Below, piece by piece: positions 29,801 through 40,050 of a stretch of DNA of 64,000 nucleotides (positions within the stretch are counted from its first letter, which is position 1; each line of letters opens with the position of its first letter). The notes beneath the pieces were generated by a model. That model worked only from the letters and a program-made list of their open reading frames with translations. It did not search any database and was not told where the DNA came from. The stretch is from Azolla caroliniana. Taxonomy: Eukaryota; Polypodiophyta. The translations under genes were made by a program, and so were the position numbers. The stretch spans positions 16,554,001 to 16,618,000 of the forward strand of contig JBHGNT010000012.1 of assembly GCA_043228905.1 (NCBI GenBank), read 5' to 3'.

Positions 29801-30900
29801 TACGGACTAAAGCAGGCTCTCCGGCAATGGTACCGGAAGTTCGACTCCTTCATGATGGATCAAGGATACCACAAGACGCAGGCCGATCACTACATGTTTG
29901 TGAAGAAGTTCGAAGGTGGAAACTTCCTGATACTCCTCCTGTACGTGGACGACATGTTGATCATCGGACGAGACCAAGTCAAGATACAGACATTGAAGAA
30001 GGCTCTGAACCGGACCTTCTCAATGAAAGACTTGGGTCCAGCAAGACAGATACTAGGGATGCATATCATCCGGGACCGGTCAAAGAAGCAATTGTGGTTG
30101 TCTCACGAAAAGTACGTGACAAAGGTGCTTCAGCGGTTCAACATGTCAGATGCGAAACCAGTCGGATCGACACTCCCGGCAAACTACAGGTTATCCAGTA
30201 AGCAAAGCCTGAAGACGAAGGTAGAGAAGGTGTATATGTTGAAGATACCATATGCCTCTGCCGTCGGGAGCTTAATGCGCAATGGTGTGTACCCGACCGG
30301 ATATCGGATACACAGTCGGAGTGGTGAGCCGGTTTATGAGCAATCCCGACAAGGAGCACTGGAATTCGGTAAAATGGATACTCTGGTACTTGAAAGGCAG
30401 CTCAAGTATGTGTCTTCGATTCGGCTCCGGTAAACCCCAACTTGACGGTTTCACCGATTCAGATATGTCGACTGATGCGAATACCAGCCGGTCAACATCG
30501 GGATATGTTATGACATATGTAGGGGGAGCTGTTTCGTGGCAGTCGAGGCTGCAGAAGACGGTTGCGTTGTCAACCACGGAGGCGGAGTACATGGCGACTG
30601 TGGAAGCCGGCAAGGAAATACTATGGATGAAGGACTTCATCGAAGAGCTAGGGATCCGGCAAGAAGAATACCGGCTCTATTGCGATAGTCAAAGTGCCAT
30701 CCACCTTGCGAAGAACGCGGTGTATCATTCTAGGACGAAGCACATCCAACGAAGGTACCACTGGATCCAGGAGCGAGTGAAAGATTGAGAGTTCGTGCTG
30801 ATGAAGATCCACACGGAGGAGAATGGGTCAGATATGCTAACCAAGGTGCTGATGCCCGACAAGTTGGATGCATGCCGGAAGCGAATTGGACTAACTAGAC
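26892..30900 (+). pseudogene. Copia Gag-Pol, degenerate
   Basis: Gag starts MEESFGGMFKLTGSNYSVWK (26892) and has the UBN2-type body. The zinc knuckle CFYCGKSGHF is interrupted by TAG at 27616. The protease has VVDSGASFHL (about 27810). Integrase has LWHKRLCHMSEKGM, the finger C..C of KCTDCLAGKQ, then FIDDHS, VDNGGEY and the LNELAERMNQTI glutamate, with stops between. RT spans about 29350-30280 (KWVYKMKPRD, LDVKTTFLHSDLEEEIYMQQ, YVDDMLIIG). RNase H spans about 30282-30900 (STTEAEYMATVEAGKEILWM, LYCDSQSAIHLAKNA). At least six stops and several frameshifts make it non-functional. It is the best-preserved copia here and the reference for the fragment at 2936-4167. Confidence 0.94.
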
Positions 30901-30928
30901 ATCCCATGCCGGAGTGAAGGGGGAGTTT

Positions 30929-31496
30929 GTTAGGATTTTGGTCCCTCCGAATGGGATGATGAAGGCCCGATGAGAATCGGATGATGCAGGCCTGGTGAGA
31001 ACCTCTCACCGGATGAAGGGACATATATGTAAATATGTTTTTGAGAGCCCATTGGGGCTATATTTGTAAATAGTCCTAAAGTCATATTAGTATAAATATG
31101 ACCTAGGGCAAACACTTTATGAGTATGGTGTATTGAGGCCAGTATTGTGGTATAGAGTTATTGGTGTAACTGTTGTACAGAGAGAGAGAGAGAGAGCGAT
31201 ACAGAGTGTGTCTCTATTGTAACTACCGTCAGGAAAAGATTGAGAGCAAGAGTTCATTGCCTCTGTGTTCCTCTATTGTATTCTCCTTACATAGTGATAG
31301 TTGGAGTTTGTGGACTCCCGTGGTTTTTCCCATTTAGGGTTTTCCACGTAAACATACTGTGTACTCTCTCTCATATTGTTTGTGTGTACGTGCATTTACC
31401 TTCATTGCCCATTTCTTCTGTGGTTGTGATTCTAACAAAGTGATTGAAGTCTCGGTTGTGGCCGAGATATATTCCGCACACGTATATTTCGCGTCA
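30929..31496 (+). repeat. 3' LTR of the copia element
   Basis: It starts TGTTAGGATTTTGG after the polypurine GAAGGGGGAGTT and ends ...TTTCGCGTCA. It contains a GA microsatellite at about 31179-31197 and the GTGGTTTTTCCC/GGGTTTTCCAC words shared with LTRs at 4168 and 36702. Confidence 0.92.
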
Positions 31497-31681
31497 CTTC
31501 TCAACAGATTATTGTCTACAATGATCACAAAAATCTAACATACTTCCAAAGTGCTCGAGTCTTGAATTGTCGACAAGCTCATTGGGTGCAGTTCTTAACT
31601 CATTTTGATTTCATAATTCTATATCGCCCTAGGATGCAACAAGGAAAAGAAGATGCTTTATCTCGACATTCGTATATGAAA
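31497..31681 (+). pseudogene. Old chromovirus piece: RNase H C-terminus
   Basis: QQIIVYNDHKNLTYFQSARV, then NCRQAHWVQFLTHFDF and GKEDALSRHSYMK. It joins directly to the RNase H at 26621 and to the integrase piece at 34614. Confidence 0.93.
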
Positions 31682-31686
31682 CTTCA

Positions 31687-31947
31687 TGAAGGACAAATAT
31701 GTGCAGAAACGTATGTGAGGACCTATCGGTTATGCTCAGCAAACAACACAGAAGGAAGGCAAGAAGATATAATCAGATAATAGACACACATGAATGAAGA
31801 TTTAATGGAAGCTCTCTTTATTTTTGTTTTCTCTCTCTCAGAGACTCGATGTACAAGATGATCAAGCGATTCTCTCTTACAACGTTAGGTTATTGCTTAT
31901 ATACTAAGCACTACCTATATGGACAGAGTCGGCCTTTTACGCCAACA
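31687..31947 (-). repeat. 3' LTR of the opposite-strand copia
   Basis: On the minus strand it begins TGTTGGCGTAAAAGGCCGAC after the polypurine ACGGGGGAGTT (31948-31958) and ends ...CCTTCA at 31687. It matches the LTR at 59781-60073. Confidence 0.85.
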
Positions 31948-32199
31948 AACTCCCCCGTAAAAGGACTAATCTTTCCTACATGTATATGTGTTTGGGGTTA
32001 CCTCCCCCGTAAACCTAGATTACAATACTAATCTAAATTTTATGTTACAAGTCGTCCGGCATATAGTCGAGTCAGCATAGGTGAGGTCCGTGTTGAGCCT
32101 AGCATGGCTCATTATCATGATTGATTCGGTCGACTCTTACCTTCTGCTCCTCGTTTGGCTTTCTTATGCTTAGTCGCTTGTCGTGGTCCCATCTTTGTC

Positions 32200-33620
32200 C
32201 TTAGTGCTCTGAAGCATTGATTCGGGAGTGGCTTCATTAGGCAATCGACGATGTTCACCTTGGTGTCGATATTCCGGACTTTGAGCCTCTTCTCAGTTAT
32301 GAGCTCCCGGGTGTGATGATTCTGTACCTCAATGTGCTTTGTCTTTGCGTGATAGATGGGATGAGGTGAATTGCGCTTTGTGAGTCACAATAGATGGTTG
32401 GCGCTGGTTGGTCAATTCGGCTTGCAGATGAGAAGTCGACAGATAGTCGATGCAACCAGATCACTTCCGATGCTGCTTCCGATGTTGCTATGTACTCGAC
32501 CTCTATGGTCGACAAGGTCATGCACTCTTGAAGCTTCAACCTCCATGATATCGCGCCACTACCATAAGTGAAAATATAGCATGATGTTGACTTCTGATTG
32601 TCCGTATTTCCGACATAGTTGGAGTCAGTGTAGCCTTTGACTTCAGCTAAGGTGGTCAAACCGAATGTCAGTTGTGTATCTTCGGTCCCTCTCAAGTACT
32701 TGAAGATGTGCTTGACGGCCTCTCAATGCTTCCGTCTTGGGTTTGACATGTACCGGTTGACCACCCCTACGACATAGGCTAGATCGGGTCGGGTCGCCAC
32801 CATTGCTTACATGATATTTCCTACGGCCAATGCGTAGGGCATCTTTCCATTAAGCTCTCTTTTGTTTCAAGCCATAGAGGCTTTTCTTCAGTCGACATAC
32901 AAGGTGACTTTCCTCCCCCGTCATTGTGAAGCCTACCGATTGAGACATGTAAATGTCTTCTTCCAGATCTCTGTTTAGTAATGCCGTCTTTAAGTCCATT
33001 TGCTCGAGCTCCAGGTCTTCTGTTGCTATAGCTCCTAGTAGGAGTAAGAGGGTGGTCATCTTGACTACTAGTGAGAATATCTTGTCGTAGTCAACCCTGT
33101 CTTCTTGTTTGAAACCTTTCACGACAAGCCAAGCTTTGTACTTGGGTTTCTCTGAGTCAGATACATATTTGTATTGGAAAACCCATTTGCAAGGTAGCAG
33201 CTTTCTTCGAACTAGTAGTTCGACCAACTCCCATGTCTGATTCTTGTGAATCGAGTCCGTTTCAGATTTCATGGCTTGTAGCCATGTTTCGGTGTCTGTG
33301 CGGCCATAGCTTCTTCATAAGTGCTTGGTTCGCCTACATCGATGTAGTTAATCAAGGCCAGGTTGGTAGAACTCTATCTGGCTTCGAGCTCATCTGGATC
33401 TCTTGGGTGCCGAGATAAGAGGTTCGGATTCTTCGATTGGCTCTGTCGATCGATCAGTATTTGTTGAACCGTTTGTGTCAGGAGTCTTGTTAGGTGACCC
33501 ACCCCCATGCTGTCGCGAAGATTCGTGCGTGCGTGTGCTACTCGAGCGACCACTGGGGTCTTGGACTGGGGAGGACGTTCGCGGAATTATCGAAGAGATG
33601 ACAATCAATGTAAGATTGGA
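32200..33620 (-). pseudogene. Copia RT and RNase H, minus strand
   Basis: From right to left: a serine/threonine-rich linker (33608-33390), RT start (KSETDSIHKNQTWELVELL, PCKWVFQYK, LEQMDLKTALLNRDLEEDIY, RLKKSLYGLKQ) at 33272-32850, then a gap lacking the YVDD region, and RNase H (GYTDSNYVGNTDNQKSTSCY, TLSTIEVEYIATSEA, IYCDSQSAIHL) at 32695-32297. Deletion of the catalytic box and several stops make it dead. Confidence 0.9.
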
Positions 33621-33680
33621 TGAAACTTGTTCACTTAAGAAGAAGAAAGATTGTACACTTGAGAGTAGAAAAATATGAAG

Positions 33681-34350
33681 AAGATAAAGACGAATATAAT
33701 TATATTGATGATAGTGGTGTTGGTGATATCACATATTTGTTGTTCTCTGACCGGACAAGGCCTAACACAAGGTGTCGCGGAGACACTTCACCAAAGGGTG
33801 ATTACGGCATAGGATTATGACTCAACGATTACACCGACTTACGTAGGTTACACGATTAGAGCGCTTTTTGTTAATTACACGCGTAAGATATAACAGTAAT
33901 TACAGAACGGAAATCAACACAGAAGTATAAACACCATACGCTCTATTAATTATCCGCTCCGATTACAATGGGCTCCGGGCCTTTAAATAGGTTTCCGGTC
34001 CGTAGTACAAAACGGTGCCTATCGCACCTATTCGGGATCCGTCCGGATCTGGAACGGCATACCGTTTCCAGTCCGTCCGTCCATACTATGCTTATTTACA
34101 ACCATACTTAATTAATTCCTTCACTCCGTATTTTGGACTTCTTGCCGGCCGGTAACAATATTGAGCCCCCCTTTACACAAGCTCCACTAGGGTTTTTATA
34201 GCTCTCTTCATGCACAAAACCATGGGTTTAGAACCATGGTTTTGGGGACACGGTTTTGCTTATGACATGCACAATCCATGGGTTTAGAACCATGGTTTTC
34301 TATGGTTGTTTCGTTTATAATTCGTATATGAAAATGAAATACATAAAATC
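33681..34350 (-). repeat. LTR-like insert of another retroelement
   Basis: On the minus strand the tract GTGTAAAGGGGGGCTCAATAT is followed at about 34162 by TGTTACCGGCCGGC, a good polypurine plus LTR start. The LTR would run to about 33725. Two direct copies of CCATGGGTTTAGAACCATGG (34222 and 34269) lie in the adjoining internal part. There is no coding sequence. Confidence 0.5.
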
Positions 34351-34362
34351 TACACTATATGA

Positions 34363-34430
34363 TAGTTGTCCTAGTGGTAAGGCAAACATCTTATCTTAGA
34401 GGTGCAAGGTTCAAACCCTGCTTGCATCTC
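34363..34430 (+). other. tRNA-like sequence (A and B boxes)
   Basis: GTTGTCCTAGTGGTAAGGC resembles an A box arm, and GCAAGGTTCAAACCCTGC contains a B box with flanking complementary bases. There is no full cloverleaf. It is probably a SINE head or a module like those in the LTRs. Confidence 0.55.
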
Positions 34431-34613
34431 TTTGTATGAACTCAAGTGCCACTAGGCCTAAGGCTTATTTGCTAAGTGTATGTGCAATGTTGCACATCCT
34501 TGGTTTATTCGTCTCACTCAACGTTAGGTTATCGCTTATATACTAAGCCCTAACTATATGGACGAGTTCACACTAGGATACAAAGTGGAAGGAGGCGGCC
34601 TTTTATGCCAACA

Positions 34614-36218
34614 CTTCAACCAGGAGAGGCCGCATTTGAAAGTCAGAAGCAAATCCTCTTAGGTCTTGATTGTTTACAACTAATTTGGCAATGAATACTA
34701 TCAACACACCAAGAGATTCAAGGCTTCTTGATTTCATTTGGGAGCATATTGCGACCGATGCATTCGCCCAAGAGATTTTGAGCCATATTGTCCCAAATCG
34801 TGCTTCTCGCTCCCAATCTCAAAATCCTCATCTAGACTACACCCAGTCCAGTTGGCATGATGGTTTACTTTTTCGGCAAACTCTCTTGTATGTGCCTGAT
34901 GGTCCTTCTCGACTCGAAGTCGTGCAACAATGTCATGACACACCAATGGTTGGACATTTCGGCATCCACAAGACTTTTGAGTTGATTTCTTGCCGATATT
35001 GGTGGCCACAGCTTCGACATTTTGTTATGGATTATGTTCATAGTTGTGATACATGTTGCCGATCAAAAAAGCCTTGACATCATCCATATGGCTTATTACA
35101 ACCAATGCCTATTCCTGAGAGCCCATGGAAATCTATTTCCTTGGACTTTATTACGAATCTTCCACCTTCCAAGGGTTTTGATTCTATTCTCACGGTAGTA
35201 GATCATTTTACGAAGATGGCGCATTTACTTCCATGCATGAAGACCATTACTAGCCAAGAGACGACCAATTGACTCATGCGGGAGGTGTTTTGCCATCACG
35301 GTCTTCTACATGATATTATCAGTGATCGAGGTCCCCAATTCATCTCAAAATTTTGGCAGCACATATTCAAACTCCAACATACTTCTTGTAAACTCTCTTC
35401 CGGCTACCATCCAGAGACTAATGGGCAGAGTGAGCGCACCAGCCAAACAATTGAACAATATCTTCGTTGTTTTGTCAACTATCAACAAGATTATTGGGTT
35501 GATCTATTACATTTGGCGGAATTTTCTTACAACAACTCCAAACATTCTTCTATTGGATATTCCCCATTTTTTGCAAACATTGGGTATCATCCTCATTGGA
35601 CGATGCTTGAACATCCTGAACTTCTGACAAACCTGGCTACTACAGATCGGCTCACATGACTTTTGCACCATTGCCCAAAACACTCAAAATAAGGTTGTTG
35701 ACCGTCATCGGTGTGATTCATTGACTACATTTTAAGTAGGCAATTGAGTATGGCTCTTACAAGGTAGCATTAAAACCACCCGACCTTGCTACAAACTGGA
35801 TTATCAACGTTTCGGCCCATATGTGATCTCTGGTAAGATCAATGATGGGACATTTCACCTTGATCTTCCTCCTTATATGCATCTTCACCCGGTCTTCCAT
35901 GTTTCACTTTTGGAACCCTAAACACCAAGCTCTATTCTAAGTCGTCTTACACCACCCCCACCTCCAATCGAAGTTTCTAATGGCTCTGAATATGAGGTTG
36001 TTGACATTCTCGATTCCAAGATCATCCGCAACAAACTATACTATTTGGTAGATTGGTTAGATTATACACCTAATGATCGAACATGCATTGGGAGCCTGCC
36101 GAGCATCTTGATAATGCCTCCGACATGGTTGCTGGATTTCAAAATAAATATCCCCATAAACCAAGTCCGAACTCTTGTCTTCCGACTGGTGGAACTCGTC
36201 ATCGAAGAGGGGGGATAA
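34614..36218 (+). pseudogene. Old chromovirus piece: integrase and chromodomain
   Basis: LQPGEAAFESQKQILLG joins to the RNase H tail at 31681. Then come ATDAFAQEILSHIVPNRASR, the integrase finger GHFGIHKTFELIS..CDTCC, core [29 protein letters not shown] and NGQSERTSQTIEQYL. The C-terminal barrel and a chromodomain follow (SEYEVVDILDSKIIRNKLYY then LVDWLDY), where a frameshift destroys the TWEP end. Stops at 35075, 35272 and 35658. It ends in a polypurine tract (GAGGGGGGATAA) just before the 3' LTR. Confidence 0.94.
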
Positions 36219-36604
36219 TGTCATGAAGACATACATTTTGGTTTATCAGGAGTCAAACCCACACCTTCTTGGTCTATGTGTTGAACCTTTAACCATTGTA
36301 ATAACATATATGATATGTAACTATACTAATTATATTTTTAGTTATTACAAGATATTTCAAGTATTCTAGAACATTCTAGATTATTCTTGAATATTCTTGA
36401 ATATTCTTGAATATTTCATGATTATATTTATTATCATAAATATCTAAAATATTCTAGAACATTCTAGAATACTCCATAAGGATCTATAAATAGGTGTCTA
36501 TACATTCATGACAACGCATTCGGTTCAACACCAGTCTTTAGCCCTTAGCCAACTCTTTGTAACCTTGTTTTCTCATAATATAATATCATTTCCATTTCCT
36601 ATCT

Positions 36605-36642
<38 letters not shown>

Positions 36643-36657
36643 TCACGAGTCACAACA
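36219..36657 (+). repeat. 3' LTR of the old chromovirus
   Basis: TGTCATGAAG...CACAACA, followed by the duplicated CCCCA. It contains an antisense tRNA-like module (GGGTTTGACTCC B box at 36249-36260), repeated ATTCTTGAAT/ATTCTAGA words, TATA box TCTATAAATAGG and a CT microsatellite (36607-36640). Confidence 0.93.
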
Positions 36658-36662
36658 CCCCA

Positions 36663-36701
36663 AACCTTATCCTTGAAGTAGAAAGCTCGGGAGGTACTAG
36701 A
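36663..36701 (+). pseudogene. Middle piece of the split methyltransferase gene
   Basis: These 39 bp read NLILEVESSGGTR in the same frame as the codons ending at 7979, once one CCCCA is counted. They are cut again by a solo LTR at 36702 and continue in frame at 37295 (RVLVDEGNLVTE). Confidence 0.75.
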
Positions 36702-36960
36702 TGTTGGGAAACATGTCCCTCCAGATGGAAAGAGAAAGAACCGAATCGGGTGGAGTCAATGAGGGCCGAGAACGAAAACCAAAATCGATCTTGGACCCCT
36801 GATTCGAGGGGCTATAATTGTAAATAGTTTGAATGTGCCTCTTGTGGGCTATATTTGTAAATATCTTGAAAGTTGTTTTAGTATATAAGCAACTAGGGCA
36901 AACTTTATAGATAGTAGTGAATCATTGTTGTAAAGTTACACCGAAGGTAGTTGCTTTTGT

Positions 36961-37013
<53 letters not shown>

Positions 37014-37289
37014 TGACAGTGAGAGTAGTAACTTAATAGACGTTTGTCAAACGAAGAAGATCTCAAGGTCGTTGCCTCTAAGTATCTTATTGTACTCCTC
37101 CTTATCATAGTGATCTAGTTCGGAGTTCGAGGACTCCACGTGGTTTTTCCCGATTTGGGTTTCCATGTTAAACACTATGTCTCTGTATTGGTTTTCCACA
37201 TTTTTTGTCTATGTACAAGCTTTCTTGTTCTTTGCATCCGAACACATATTCGTAAGCATAACGGGGAGTGGGCGTTCATGATCATAACA
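36702..37289 (+). repeat. Solo copia LTR
   Basis: 588 bp, TGTTGGG...CATAACA. It shares GGGCTATATTTGTAAATA, the TATA region, GTGGTTTTTCCC and GTTTTCCAC with the copia LTRs at 4168 and 30929. The flanks CTAGA (36697-36701) and TTAGA (37290-37294) form a target duplication with one mismatch. A GT/GA microsatellite is at 36965-37013. No internal sequence is present. Confidence 0.85.
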
Positions 37290-37294
37290 TTAGA

Positions 37295-40050
37295 CGCGTT
37301 CTAGTGGATGAAGGAAACCTAGTGACGGAGTGTTGTGCTCCAAAAGTTTTACGTAAAGATATTAAGAAAAATATATATTATTGTGGCTCTTCGTCCATAC
37401 ATTACAGGGGAGCTAATGGTTGCAGAGGCAGAGACGCCTCCAAAAAAATCAACGAAGTCTAAACTAGAGCAGAAGAAGTATAAGAAAAGAGCAAACCTGA
37501 TGACAACGAACTTGATGTAGTTGAGTTCATAGAAGATGAAGAAGACGAGGAACAACAACTCGATGTGGTTCCTCCGGGTGGACAAATCTCATCAGGAGTA
37601 CTCATGTCAGAGAAAAATAAAATAAGGAAGAACATTGTCAAGACAAAGCTTGACAATGTACGTAAAGGGCAGCTTTTTCACTTGCCAAATTGTTCAATTC
37701 AAAGACCTCTAGTGGATCCCGTGACCGGAAGACATCCACTAGAAATTCAAGAGCCCCACGTCCAGAACTTAAAAAGTAAAATGAAGATCAATCCCCATGC
37801 AACGGTCGTACCATTTTTAGTGATAGTTGACCCTGAACAATGTCCCATGCCTGGAGATTTTAAGTACAGTTCTATTGATGATTATACATATTATGTCTTA
37901 GGAGGATCTCATTCGGCAGAAGTTATACGTCAACTCGTCAAAGAATATCCACTAACTCCATTTTTCAAGTACACAGAATGCAAGGTGTACGCAGGCCTAA
38001 CACATGAAGAGGCAAAGTTATTGGCCTGGGACCATAATAACAACAATGACTACAGACAAAAAATGACTTGTATAGAACACATCCGATTCTTTCACCATGA
38101 GTATCTTGATGCATTACAAAGATATGGTCCCAAGCTACATCCTGGATTGTGTCGCCAATGTTTATTGGAGGTGGGGATAGCAGTAGATGAAAGCACAAAG
38201 TCGGAAGGACTAAGGAAATACGATTCGTGGTTTCAACTAGCTTTTTGAACAAGGGAGGTGTGGGATTTGCAAGATGAGATATTTAGTATATGGGAGCGGA
38301 AAGAGGTGAAAGGTCAACAATCAAAGAAATCTAGAGTGGAGATTAAATCAAAATCACGTAAAAGTGATTTGATAATCGAGGAGTTCCGCGAAGATATGAA
38401 GTTGCTCCCTTGGCGATCTTTACGAGGAATCAAAGATGACAGATTATTGATATTTGTACTTTCACGTATAGCTACCAAGGAGTTCATTTTAGAAGAGATG
38501 GTTACTGAGTTTTAGAAGTAAGTATATTGGTTATTGTAATGAATGAGCTTCATGTATTGTTTTAATGATTAACCAATGATTTATTGGTTTGTAGCCATAA
38601 AGTGTACATGAAGATTGAAGAATTGATGATGAAGAAACGGTCACTGCCTACATGGGAGGAGGTAGAGCAAGCATGCCCAGTGACTTCATCATACTGAAGG
38701 CTCTTGAAGAATTTCTAATTGAATTGAATTGTTTATTGTGAATGTGGACACTAACCAAACCACCTCGCTCCAAAAAAGCGGGAGATACAAACAACTATAT
38801 ACCTAGCTCATTTATTACACACCTAGAATGGGCAAAGTATGAGAAGAGAATTACGAAATGAAGGAGTTGGAAGTCCCTGAGGACTCCGAAACTTTTAAAA
38901 GTTTTTTGTATAGAATTGACCCTTTCGTCCGCTATATTATAGTGTATTTAATGGGGAAGTGGGTAATATGCTCGACATATTACCCAAGAGGCATTATACT
39001 TTATTGATCACAGACATTCCGTATGGATTCCGGATCACGAGATCCATGTATGATGATTTGCCATATAAATATCCCCAAATTGAGAAAATGGTGAAAGACT
39101 TTGCGGAATTGACCCTTGCACCATTGTATCGAATTGTCATATTCCATAGCATGGGGCAATCATTATCGGTCACAACTGCGATAAAAGTCTAGATGTCATT
39201 TGATGGAACATATGCATTGGTAAGCTATATTTGTTTTCATTTACAATTTCACATGTTGTTTTTATATGCTATACAATGTTTTATTGACATGAATGTATGA
39301 TGTTTTATTTAGGATTAAAACGAATATTACGCATAGTCAGGAGATCGGATGGTCAGTGTCGTAGAGCATCTTTGTGTGGGGAACTATGATGCGATTACAA
39401 AGAAAAAAGTTCGGGCACGTGTAAATGAGAGAAATGATGTGAACTATATCATGTGCCCAACAATGACAAAGAAGCTACACCATGTATCTGGCGATAAGAG
39501 CTTGGTGAACCCCTACCAAAAGCCACAAAGATTGATCAATCGGCTAATAGAGCTATTCTCTAACCAAGATGACTAGGTTTTAGATTTATTCTCTAGCATA
39601 GGTATATAATATAAGACTTATATCATTAATTTGGATTAACATAGAATGCATCATTCAGATGTTTTTAACATGTGCAATTTCATTTTACTTTCAGTGACTA
39701 CTACAATATGTGCCTTAAAGATGTTTAGGAATTGCGTTGCTTTGGAAAATGACCCTGAGCAGGTGAACTACATCAAAATGAGGATCCAGGGTATTTGGGA
39801 TTGTCTCGATCAAGAGCAAGAAGTTGGGGCAAAACATATAAATGAGACAGAGATGTTTCAGATGACTTCCAGAGAATCAATGGAACCAATTGATGATGAA
39901 GCGAGGGATCTTGTAGACTTAGACGACATACTAGGGTTTGAACTTAATCATGATGATTGTGCTGACCATTCGAAAGAAGTCACCGATGGTAATCTTGAAC
40001 AAAGAGCAGATCTTGAAGAGCCTCTGTTACCAAACTTATTGCTAGATTGA
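37295..40050 (+). pseudogene. ParB-like / beta-class DNA methyltransferase gene, main part
   Basis: A basic KKSTKSKLEQKKYKKR and an acidic EFIEDEEDEEQQ stretch lead into a ParB/Srx-like domain (about 37700-38120: QEPHVQNLKSKM, YYVLGGSHSAEVIRQL, YAGLTHEEAKLLAWDHNNN). After introns at 38518-38594 and 39220-39312, methyltransferase motif IV appears as TLLITDIPYGF (about 38995), then KPQRLINRLIELFSNQDD/VLDLFSS (motif X/I). Across an intron at 39602-39694 follows CALKMFRNCVALENDPEQV (motifs I-II). Order IV before I is the beta class, which methylates adenine N6 or cytosine N4. The C-terminus is acidic. Introns exclude bacterial contamination. It is dead: nonsense codons at 38246, 38513, 39190, 39316, 39334 and 39574, plus frame slips at 37400-37500. 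Prokaryotic and phage proteins with this domain order are known; a plant version is not known to me. Confidence 0.8.

Larger units (their letters stand above)
26621..31496 (+). mobile_element. Nearly complete Ty1/copia element, degenerate
   Basis: About 4.9 kb flanked by CTTCT at 26617-26621 and 31497-31501. The 5' LTR (to 26862) has lost most of its first half. The 3' LTR is 30929-31496. The primer-binding site TGGTATCAAAGCG is at 26866-26878. The gene order gag, protease, integrase, RT, RNase H is complete but broken by stops. The identical site in the old chromovirus reads straight through when the insert is removed. Confidence 0.93.
31687..34613 (-). mobile_element. Opposite-strand copia remnant with nested LTR sequence
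   Basis: It is flanked by CTTCA at 31682-31686 and 34614-34618. The left LTR is 31687-31947. The right LTR survives only as about 34505-34613, sharing ACGTTAGGTTAT, TATATACTAAGC and the CGGCCTTTTA(C/T)GCCAACA end. Between them are minus-strand RNase H and RT, a linker and an unrelated insert. A second copy of the family is at 59781-61510. Confidence 0.85.
7980..36657 (+). mobile_element. Old Ty3/gypsy chromovirus, 28.7 kb with nested inserts
   Basis: The LTRs are 7980-8367 and 36219-36657. The 5 bp direct repeat CCCCA lies at 7975-7979 and again at 36658-36662, exactly outside both LTRs. Between them, gypsy sequence on the + strand appears in collinear order in at least six pieces: protease (8368-8475), protease end to RT start (9613-10077), RT to RNase H start (13500-14226), RNase H (26373-26621), RNase H end (31497-31681) and integrase to chromodomain (34614-36218). 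Each gap is filled by another element. Gag is deleted. Stops and frameshifts are frequent, so it is dead. It is related to, but clearly older than, the intact element at 15836. Confidence 0.93.

Noticed and set aside
37565-40050. Bacterial contamination as the source of the ParB/methyltransferase sequence
   Set aside because: The sequence has plant-like introns, AT-rich surroundings, LTR insertions in its frame and continuity with sequence at 7072-7979.
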